From Triatoma infestans (Eukaryota > Arthropoda > Insecta > Hemiptera > Reduviidae): DNA of 64,000 bases. Positions 12,301 to 24,300 of this stretch are shown piece after piece. The stretch lies in assembly GCA_011037195.1 (NCBI GenBank), contig JAAEAF010001073.1, forward strand, positions 62,001-126,000. The letters run 5' to 3'. Under the pieces are notes generated by a model. It saw only the letters and a program-made list of their open reading frames with translations. It had not been told where the DNA came from and did no database searches. A program made the translations under genes and the position numbers. Numbering within the stretch: position 1 is the stretch's first letter; every line of letters begins with the position of its first letter.

Positions 12301-15300
12301 TATCTACCTGAATATAAAAATTTGATGATCAAATTAAACTTACTACCTTTCTATGTAATACCGCTTGATTTATTTCACTTCGCTTTCAGTGAACGAATAC
12401 CCTCAAAATAGAACAAAACATCTTAGCTGTCCATACCGCTTTTCTGACTGCATTTTTAAAGATGAAATCAGTGCCAATGCAGAAATTTCTTCAGGTTTCG
12501 AAAGAGAAAGTAAACATTTGTAGGCAGGTCTGAAGCTGTAAGGTGGATGAATCACGGAACGAAGCTCCAAATCCCTCACTTTCTTTGTAATCACACATGG
12601 AGATGCACTTACAATCCTGCCATTTGCAGAACTTACTACAGCTCTCTAACAGAGGTGAACAGTGACAGTACATGCTGGGCTACATATTTATTTTTCACCT
12701 CTGTAAGATCGTATTAACCCTTTGAAAGATCTCTTACCATCACATAAAATATAATAAATAAATATAATAAAACATTAAAAATTTGATCACGTTTAATTAC
12801 TTTATAACTATACTGTTTTTATTATATTGTTTACTTGAATTTTATTGTTATTGGCAAAAGGGGTGACAATGAATATTACAAAGCGAACAAATAAACCTAG
12901 TGCTATTACATTTAGAAGACTATACAGCTGTCATGCGCAGTAGTAGATCAGGAGATCATTGGGATTTGAATCTTTGAGAAAATTAGTTAATCGGACTAAA
13001 GGCTTTGTAGGCAACAAAAAAATTTATGGTTATTTTTATATCTTGTCCTTACAACTTCACTTACAATTAGGATATCGAATCTTGTGGTAACATTCCATTT
13101 TAATGACTGGAAACTTTGTAGGTTGGAACGCCATGTTTACTCCATAATTCTGTACATATGTATGTCTAGATTGACTTAATAATTGTCGTAGAATTGTCGT
13201 TGTTTTTTTAGTGAGATTATGGGATCTGTAGTCCAATCATCTATACAGTCTTGTATGAATTTCAAGTTAGTCTTTTGTGATTTATAGTATAGTACATGTT
13301 AACGGACCATATTGCCAGAAAAATATACATTAAAAGAAATAGATAACTATCTTACTAAACAAGGTAACCTTCTTTGAATATATATAACTTAATATCGTTA
13401 TTTTGAATGAGTCTCTGGTTTGAAATAAAAACGAGTAAGTGGTCGAACTTCGCAACTATTAAGTGAACTTGATGGTTGAGACATTCTGTCTTTTATGAAT
13501 TTTAAAATAAAGTTACCCTCTCCAATTTTTTTTTATTGTTATTAATATAATTTTCTTAATTTCAGGGCATAAACTTATTTCAAAGCAGAAATATTTTCAG
13601 TGTTTAAGAATATTCGACATAATTACAGCAATGTATCCAGTGATATTAGATAACTGAACAAAGCAATTAAAAAAATAAAAAAACAATAGAAAATTATTGA
13701 AATGTTAACCATTATCCAATACCATTAATTATTGAAATAATGGCATAAAATAATAAAAGTTCTTAAAGGCTACTATTGTTTTATAATAAAAACTACGCAG
13801 TTCAACTAAATTTTACTGTGCATTTGAAACTAAGAAAGAAACAATGATTGGCGCATTATAGTTTGCATTTTGAAGAAATGAGAGGCGAGATCTCAGAAAG
13901 AGGGAGGCAGTAGCGAACTTAAGATTTTCTTGTACTGAGGAGGAAATTTCAATTTGCATTTTGCATGAAGTCGCTCTATAAATATATTCCAACAAAGTTA
14001 ACGCATCCCGCATCAGAGATATGACGGTGGTGGTCGTTAGTCGGTTTAAATGCGGTATCACAATGTACAGTTAAATTGCACAGTTTCATTTCAATCAATT
14101 ACCCTAGGGCTACGACCAATTAAAACAATAATAAATAAAAAATATTTTTAATTCTAATTTTTTATTTATATATATTTAAGGTTGTGTTTATAGTAACAAT
14201 ATTATTTATTTATAAGCATGCACCCGCTTCACTTATTACTGTTTTTTAATTTCAATTATAACATTTCGTTTTTTAGTTTTGCTTATTGTGTTTCTGTGTT
14301 TCAAATTCTATAATTTTTAATATTTTAAACATTACAGCAGCTACTTCGAGATTCTAAATGAAACTTTCAAAACAAAATGAGATCATCTGTATTATATTTC
14401 AGCAATTCTTCGTCCTTCAAATTTCTCTCAAAAAATCCTTGTGAATAAATCACGAACGTCTTTTATTTTAAGGTGTTATGAACAATATTAATTTTATATC
14501 TTGCAGATGTTGCAGTCTGAATAAACTATTTTTATTATAATTATCAGGATATTTCTTGTCCTTATTCATTTTGGATAATATAAGAATTGCATCATCGTTA
14601 TTAACCTTTCTCCACTAATTTTTTTAACAATATTTCATCAATAATAATTATTGTTGAGAATTTGCAAAACAGTACTACTGTATCTATGCGCAGTCCCCCC
14701 TTACGTTGAACCCTTCACAGTGAGTGGGTTAACTAATATTCTAGTTTTATGATACAACTACAGAAACCAATTTTATTCTTTTAGGCAGAAGTTGCTGATT
14801 TCCCATCAAATGAGCCAGACTATTGATCTCTAGATAATTACAATGTCTATTTTACCACTAAGTCAAAGTAGAATTGCCTACTTTTCATTAAAACATGTTG
14901 TAGTTGTTACAAGTTGTATCTAGATTTTCAATAATTGGCTTAATAATAAATGATTAAGGTTGTTTCCTTATTTATTTATTTAATTCATTAACTGCTAGGT
15001 TATTCCATTTTATTTTTCGTTTGTTGTTGGTTTGGTTGTTTTAAATGGATAAAAGATATTGCTTAGAAATAGGATTACAAACACACTCAATTGTAAGGGA
15101 TGGAGAAATTGGTGATAGTAAATCCTCTGTTTTTTTTAGAATTTTATTGTTTTTACACAAGAACGTTTGTTTCGCCCTAGTGAGGTCATCAGTTTATTTC
15201 AATTATATATTTGAATTAATATTTTTTAAATTATTTAATTATTAAAGATTTAATATTAATATTTGTTTAATATTGGTTTATTAACAGGCTAAATAATTCT

Positions 15301-18300
15301 TGACTGTCTTTAATAGTTAAGTAATTTAAATTTGCTCTCTTAAAAATTGGCTGGTGTTCCTGCCATTAGGACGAAACGTTCCTGTTCAAAAATACAATCA
15401 AATTAAAAAAAAAAAACGGGAAGTTTATTGTCGCCAATTGCTACGTTCCTGGTTATTACTTTCCACCAAGATCATATCCAAAATAATTAGTAAGAGGTGT
15501 TAACATTTTTAATCACGGAAAGTATTGCATAGATCAATTTATGATCCTTTTTCTGTAATTCAGTAGATATAGTTAGAAAGACATCCACAAACATCTGTAA
15601 CGCCTTCAAAAATAATTCATTCGTCTTCTTTGCTTTTCTTTTTAAAGAAATTCAGAATAAACGATAATTAGAAATTCCCTTACATTCTAAACATTGGTTT
15701 AATCCACTATAGATATTATTCTTTCAAAAATGGTCTATTTTTATTAAAATAATCGATTTCAAATTATCAATTTCCTTATTAGTTACTTTATGTACAATTC
15801 CCTAGACATGTAACTTTATTTCTTTATTTATTTATTAATCATATAGATTAATATCGTCACAGATAATTTCACAATTGCTATATTTATTAGCCTTTAGCAA
15901 GGAGCAGCTTGTATTGTCAACAATTTAAGAAGATAATCTTTTTTCAAGAGTTCCTCTGAAGCTATTTTTATTTATATATATAAAGTAATCTTTTGTTGAA
16001 AATTTAATATTTTCCAGTAGTTTCGTCATTTTAAGGATTGCAGAAGCTATCAACATACTAAAGAAGCAACTTAAATTCATCGCTTTTATATTTTTATTTC
16101 AAATAAGTTTTTTTTTCAGCAAATCGTTCTGTGGAGACCGCAGTTTGCACAAGAATTTTTTTTTTTTTTTTTACAGTTTGAAGCTTAATAGAAAATATAA
16201 ACTTACGTTTATTATTTTTTTCTTATTTATTCTATAACAGCAATGATGTGCAGAACTTTAGAAATTCTTGTTGGTCTTAAAGTAGTCTTTTTTTTTTTGT
16301 GGTTGCAGCAAGTTTTTCTGAATGACTTTAGTCTTGATAAGAACTAATGTATTTGATGTTTCTGCCGATAAAAGTATAATAAATTCAATTAAATATCTTG
16401 GTTATTTTGAAATATGTTATTATTGGTTTCAATTTCATTTTTAGATTACATTAAATAAAAACAGAGATGATTCAAAACAGACTGAAATACACTTCCTGAT
16501 AAAATTAACGCGACACTATGATTCTGTCGATGTAGAAGCCTTAGTCGTCGAAATGTGTAGGAATTGAATATTGCAAATTATTTTTGTTAGGAAGGTGGGT
16601 CAACTGACAGACATAACAACATGTACTTTAATCGATTAAAACTGTTTTATTGAAAATAAGGTGAAGCTTTAAAAAAAAAAATAATTTCACACTATATAGT
16701 ATTTTCTTCATTCTTTATTCTCTATTGTTGTGTTAACCTATAACGTTTCAGTAGGGTTTCCTCTGCAGCAATCGCATTGCTAAATGATGAACGGAGGTCA
16801 ATGTTTTTCACGTACATTATTTCTCGGATCGCCAAACGGTTTGAGGAGACAGGTTCGTATGCAAGAAGAAGAGGATAAGGCCGTCCGCGCTGTACAGAAC
16901 CCGCAGACGAGAAATTTCTAAGATTAAAAATGTAGTACGAGACAGCACTATGACAAGTGTACAATTCCAAAATTTGGCTGCACAAGTCAGGAACCTACAT
17001 ATCTCCTCCAGAGCATAAATAGAGATGTTTTCACGAAGCTGAATCATCATTAAGACAACCTGCCACAGGTCCGGTACTCTCCAGAGTTCATCGAGTGTGT
17101 TAAGAATGACGTTTGCTCGACAACACCTAACCTGGATCTCGCAATAGGAAAAGTGTCGACAGACGAGACAAGAGTCTGCCTTATATCTCTAAATGGGTGT
17201 AAGTGAGCCGGAAGATGGCAAGGAGGAAAATTAAGCGAGTGCAATATCGCTACAAGGACCCCATTTGGAGGAGGGTCATTAATGTATAGGGAAGGTATAT
17301 TGTACGAGGCTATACGGAGTTAGTTGTAATCAGGAGAGAGGTTGTAATAGGTCAAAGAAATCCTAGAAGAACATATGTAATGTCTTACGCTCCAGTTGTC
17401 GGCCTCAATTCTGCTTCATGATAATGCAACTCCTCAATCCTGCTCGGTGACTGAGTATTTAAACGCACGGATATTCGTTAGAATAAAGAGTCCGGACCTA
17501 AACGTTATCGATCATCTCTGGGACATAATAAAAAGAAGGTTAAGAAGGTAACTTGCAAATGCTTGCATCAACAGTTTCAAAAGAGTGGACAAACCTTCTG
17601 CAAGAACAAATTCCAGACCTTAATAAAGAGCTTGCCAAGTAAGCTGAGAGTGGTGCTTACGCTTGAGGAGGAAATACACATTACTAGAGAAAGAACCTTT
17701 GCTTTTAAAAGAGAAAAGAAAGTTTATATTGATTTTATTTTTTTTTTTTATTTTTTAGATTTTGTTTATTCAGAAAGAAACTTTTTATTTAAGATGGATT
17801 GTCATTTATTTTGTGCTGCGTATGGGGATAGGGGTCAATTCACAAATAATTATTTATTTTGTATTTTTGAGACATAATAAATAATTAGACAAAAAAAAAA
17901 AGTTAATACATATTACGATTATTAATGTTTATACCCACATGTTCGGTTAATTTTGTCAGGGAGTGTACATGTAACAGATTTAATATGAATTTTGGTTCTT
18001 TAATATTTAAGACAACAAAAAAAAAAAAAAAAAAAATGAAAAACCTGCTATCCGTTAATTTATTTAATTTCAGCTTTAAACAAACAGCTGCCCCTACAAT
18101 CAAGTACCTGGATTGAACTAACTTCGCTATACAAGTAGAAGTAAAAACGTTGGACAAATCATGAAACTAAAACCTACTTTTCAGCACAACAATCATTCAG
18201 CTCATGCGCAGGCTCCTTTCAAATTTAATGAACTTTTATTTCAGCATAAGAACGAGTTTACACAGGATAAATAATATTTTTTTACTTTCAGAACAGGAGA

Positions 18301-21300
18301 ATTTATCTTTAAGAAAAGTACACCAATAAAGATTTTACTGCAAAGCACTATTTATTTTTATTTGTTTATTTATTTATTATTTTTTTTGAAAAAAATATTC
18401 CACGGATCTCCAACGGTAGAAGCGCATTGTTCACAATATGTACATATATTATTTATATTATTGTAGTTATTAGCTTCGTTGATTATGAATTATATTGTTA
18501 TTTGTAGATGAATGGAGACAACAACGTGAAACTGTGAACGATTTGCAAGGAATGAGAGGTCAGTATGTGTGAACATATATAATTTTTAAAATTTTGTGCC
18601 GCTTCTCATCAGAGAAGTAAATGTAAGTTGTTGTGGTTGGTTCCGCAGAGTTGGAAAGCACCAGAGATATATTTCATTATAGCCTGCTTCTTTTTGTGGT
18701 CATCGACCGGTTTCGGGCGTTCGCCCATCATCAGGATGTTTTTGTCAAACAGTGTAATAACATAGACTTGCACAGTTGATATAACAAAGATAGTTGATAC
18801 ACTGTGATCAGGAAAACATCTGATGATGGGCGAACGCCCGAAACCGGTCGATGACCACAAAAAGAAGCAGGCTCTCACGGAAAATATCTCTGATAAATGT
18901 AAGTTGTTTGAAGAATTAAATAATGATAAGTATCATCAATTATGCTGTACAATCCAGCCAGACTCTTTTATGAACTTTGTTAAACTGTGTTGAATGAAAA
19001 CATGTTATTAAGATCGCCATTTTCCACAAAATGTATATTATGAAAAGTACAACGAATTTTAATTATTACCAGGATATAAGGAACCAAGAATGAAAATCGA
19101 AAATTTCCAATACGGTTTTAATTTAGGTGGCCTGGTCCAAGGTGCAGGACCAAAATCGGGTTATCGTGTATATTCACAGGTTTTGGTAAACTGTGAGGAA
19201 ACATAAATATTACTATTTATAACTGACAATAATTTTTTAACAGAAGTACCTAATGACTAAGCACATCTTATGTCCTATATATTACTAGATGAATACTTCC
19301 ATCTCCGTCATAGGCTCATTAAACATAATCATACATACAAAAAGACACAAAAATAAAACAAAAAAATACAAAGATAAACTGACAAATTTAATGGACAACT
19401 CTAGTATAACACAACTGCTTCAACAAATAGGCATATTTAAATAGCACCTCAGAAGTAATGCTTAATAAAAAAGTTTGCAATGAGTAGCTAGCAAGTCAAC
19501 GGTATTTAATTGGAGGTGCATACAAGGATGTGTAGTGCTAATACTTTGCTTACAAATTATAAAGTTTCAAAAGCGTCACTAACGAATTAATCGGCAGCTC
19601 TGCGTACTAATCGCTAATCTAAACAAACCACTTATCTCTAGCTGGATGAATAAATATTTTATTTGAAATTCGTTCAAGTGAACAAGCATCTACAATTATG
19701 GAGTTGATGTTTTTCTCTATTGAAGGGTGAATCCACATTTTTTTTTCTTTTCTATGTTTTAACGATAAAAATATAGGACACTAAACCGTGGATTAGACAA
19801 AATTTAACAGAGTTTTGTCCAAAAGCAAAAAAAAAAAATCATAAAGTGCCCACCAGAAAGCTAGTTTGTGATGGACTGACTGATTTTTTTTTTTTTTTTA
19901 CGCGAAAGAAGATGAACACATGAAGTACTTCTTCTTCAGCTGACCGTATTCGGATATTCAGCTATTCTTCCAGAATATATGGCAAGGCAGACGTTCGTAC
20001 AATCAGTAGTGGCGGAGTCAACATTTCCATTTTACTTGACAAACTAGTCTATTGATGGTTGTTCTGGTGGGTTCCGCAGGCTTGAAAGCATCAGAGATAT
20101 TTTCCGTGATAGCCTGCTTCTTTTTGTGGTCATCGACCGGTTTCGGGCGTTCGCCCATCATCAGGATGCATTTGTCAAACAGTATGATAACATAGATTTG
20201 CAAAGACCAAATTTAGTTGATTTAGTTAAGTGCATCAACTAAATTTGCTCTGTGCAAATCAGTGTTTGACACTGTTTGACAATTGCATCCTGATGATGGG
20301 CGAATGCCCGAAACCAGTCGATGAACACCAAATGAAACATATGCTATCACGGAAAATATCTCTGATAGTCTATTGATGGATGAATATCTAATGTCGGTCA
20401 GCTGTAAGATAAAGAAGCAGTCTTTATGGACAAAATTTCATGTAATAATTTCTGTCTTGCCCAGGACTAAGTGTCCTGTGCCCAGGATTGTGTGTATGCT
20501 GATTGTCTTTTAATGAAAATACGAGGGTCATTCAGTAAGTAACGAGACAAGTCGCAATAGCTCAGAAATGGTTTGTTTGATCAATACAATAGTTTCAGTA
20601 CATCAAGTTGGCTTCCTTGTACTTAGTTTCTCTTCAGTTGTTCCAGAGTATTTAGTAAGCATAACCTCAAATGTATTCAGTTATAAATGTTCGAGCATTG
20701 CACCTCATAAGAACAGCGCTCAGTGATTTGACTTTTAGTTGCAGAGGATATCAAAGATAGTGAAATCCATGAAAGAATGTTGAATGTGTTCGGGAATAAT
20801 TGTTTGAACGGGAACAGTTTAAAAGTGGCCGTGCAAGTGTCTGTGATGAGCAACGAAGTGGACGATCGGTTGAATTTGCAACTTCCTTACTCGAATCTCG
20901 CATGAACTCGAAGATCAACGAACCATCAACAGCCAATATTACAGTGATAAGCTCACAAACAAAGTAAGGCCTGCCATTCCGAACTAAACGTCGTGGACAT
21001 TTGACTAAAGGCGTGATTTTGCTTCATGACAACACGCGGTACACTCAAGAAATACTTCAAAAAGTGGGGTGGGAGATCCTTCCACATCCACCCTATAGCC
21101 CCGACCTCGCCCCACCGGACTTCAATTTGTTTGGACCCGTTAAAGACGCTCTACGTGGGAAATCTTTTCAATCCAATGAAGAAGTTAAAAATTAGGTGCA
21201 AAAGTGACTTCGAGATCAACCCAAAGAATTTTATGCTAGAGCCATACACAAATTAGAAGAACTTTGGGTGGGACAAGTGTATGAATGTTGCTGGGTACTA

Positions 21301-24300
21301 TGCTGAAAGTTAGTATTGTACTAGGCAAAGTTTTGTATTGATTAAATAAATCTTTTTTGAGCTACAGCGATTTGTCTCATTACTTATTGAATGACCCTTG
21401 CAGTTTACCATTTTTATCCTGTTTACAAATATATATAAAAATTAAAAAAATTAAAAATATAATAAACTTGGGAAAATGTCCGAAATTGTGGTCATGTGAA
21501 AGAAAGCCGGAAATAGTCTCACTCCATAAACTTCCGTTTTTGTGGTTACATTTTTAGTACAATTAAATTATAATCAGGATTTAGTTTATTACAGTATTAA
21601 ACTAAAAATATAACGGTTAATATAAATATTTTCACCAATATTGTATCAACATTTCTCTCATAAAAAATAAAATATATATTTAGTTTCTTCATTTTTATTT
21701 TTCTTATTTTAGCTGAAAAACTATCATAAAATTGTTAATATCTTATACGCATCTTTTATTTTAATTGAATGATTAGTCCAATTGTAGTGGTAAACATAAC
21801 AAGTTTTTTAAGAGAATTGATTGCTTCATTTTGTGGTCATCGACCGGTTCAGTTATCAGGATATGTTGCTAAATAGTGATAAATGATCGTGCTAATCGAA
21901 GATCTCTTATTATCCAGCATGTCATCTTGGCAGTTCGAAATCGAACTATGATAAGTGATGAAAGTGATGATAGATCATCACCAGTCCCCGTCTAACTTTA
22001 ATTAATTATATCTTCAGCTGGAATGTTAAGTTAGGAATGAAATCAGATTTACACACTCATTTTATTTTTTAAACCAAAGAGAAAAGCCTAATACCACTAA
22101 GTGAATTCAAAAAGTAGATGATACAACGCAACATTTGTGGCAGAGCTTATGATTTTATATTTTTCTTTTTTTCTTTTTATTTATTTATTTTTAATCTTAT
22201 TTTATTTTCATTTTTTTTTAAGAATTATTTCTTTTAACAGATTTGGTAGAGAAACTTCAGCAGGATCAAGTAAAGAGGGCCAGGCCTTATCACAGTGAGT
22301 TGGTGTTCATTTAAATAAAACAGAAAGAAAGAAATTGCCTTTTATTTTGTAATAAAAATAAGTTATTAAATGCTAAACCAAACTAAAATATAGGATCTCG
22401 GAAATTAAGCCATACATTTGCCAAAATAATTACCATTAATTTTATTTTTTGTTTATTTATTAATACAAATTTGCAAAAATAAAATATATGAAACATTAAT
22501 TTAAAATGATCTTAATCAGTATTTGTTTTAATTTTTTATAAAGGCTTACGTCTTCTGTAAATTTTCTATAGCTGTTTAACTTGTGTTTTATCATACGAAC
22601 TATATTTTTATATTAAGATTAAGTTATTACTCGGTTGTAAATCTATTTAAAAATCGAAGATTGAAGGGCTGTTTATCTAATTAATGTTATTATTTGTAGC
22701 TAATGATTATTTATGGAGTGTTGCTGGGGTAATGGCAGGTAGACTCCAAAGAAACCAACGTGCTGATCTCTTGTTAACCAATAGATATTTAAGTATGACT
22801 TTTAAATAAGTTTCTATTTTTACATTAACCAATGTAAAGTGATAAAGTTTTTTTTTTTTTTTAGTTATTGTTAATCTACTAGGATAGAATAAAGTAAGGT
22901 AGAAGGCAAGAGTTATTCTTATGTTGCATCCGGCATCCGCGTCCATAATAAAAAGAATAAAGAACAAAGGATTCTAAGTCTTTGGGGTGAGATGGTGCCA
23001 CTAGGTTTCATAAGAGATTGTCTTGCACTTTTAACGGATTTATTGCTACATTACATTGCAATGTGTCTTTTTATTTATCTTTTAGTTATCTTATCCTATC
23101 TTTTTATCGCATCTTTGTAATAATTCCAATAAATATCTCATTCATTCTACAAAGCAGCGTTCCCCACTAAGAGTTGATAGTAAATTCTTTATTAATAAAT
23201 ATCTATCAACAAATATCGGTCTACAGAGATGTTAATTAGCTGCATATAAGATATTATAAAAATGAAACATTCACTTTTTCTGAGCCTTCATTTCTGAAGA
23301 GTCAGAAGATAGTTTTTCTTCTTACTTATTTTTATATTACAATTAATTGTCGTAATAAAAAAGTTGATGTAAGCATGCAAAATTCTAAAATGCATTTATG
23401 GATGGAAAGCCCAACGTTACCGCTTCTCCCACAACCCCATCCAGTATCAATTTTCCAAAAATACAGATAAAAAAATCTACTCTGAAACAACACGACTTTC
23501 TCTTACTCCTGTTCTCAAAATTATAATTGACAAATGTTATAGTTTGTGTGCCAAATTTAATGAAATTCGTCGAAAATTGAAAAAGCAGTCATTAAAAGCG
23601 CACTTCCGGTTTACTAATTTTCTTAAAACTCGGGATTTTGGCATCTATTTATTTCGTTTGGATGATTAAATTCTATAATCAACTATGATAGCAATTTAGA
23701 GGAAGCTGTAACCCCATCCCTCCCCTAAAAGTGCCCTTAAATGAATTTCCCGGAGAAATGTTTTAAATAAAAGATGTAGCTCTTTGTATATTTAGTTTAT
23801 ATGGGAAGCTTCAAGAAAATCGTCGGAGCCATTTCTGAAAAAATCGCAAAAAAGTAAAAAATAACAACTAGTAAAGTGGTACTTCCGGTTGAGGAATTTT
23901 GACAGATAACGTACTGTCAGATCCCATGGTGATACCTAAACGGAAAATCAAGTTTCAACTTTGTACGGTTTTTCGTTTTTGAGCTATGCTGTTCACTGAC
24001 ATACACAGACGCACAGACACACACACACAGACCATTTGCTAAAAACCACTTTTTTGGACTCAGGGGACCTCAAAACGGATATTTCCAGTGAAATCTCGAT
24101 ATCGAAAATTTGACACGATTACAATACTACTTCTTACTAGGAGTAAGAGAAAGTAAAATTAAACTTCTTAAATGTATAGTCAAAAAACTAGTTTATTGTT
24201 GGAGAAGCTTCAAATCACAAAAGGACCTTCGAATATTTATTTCAGTTTCGAATATCTGACTCCATTGCTATGATTTCTCTTATTCATAAAGAGAACATAA

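Larger units (their letters stand above)
12081..18507 (+). other. KHDC4 intron 13
   Basis: 6.4-kb intron. A GC-richer stretch at 12290-12690 and the Tc1 copy at 16490-17965 stand out; the rest is AT-rich without recognised features. Confidence 0.55.

Noticed and set aside
17563..17877. 104-codon plus-strand open frame
   Set aside because: It begins in the Tc1 transposase remnant and continues into T-rich DNA; not a separate gene.
18609..18878. Minus-strand open frame of 89 codons (also 20018-20203 and 33133-33348)
   Set aside because: They lie inside the foldback repeat; the peptides only reflect its inverted arms and have no independent support.
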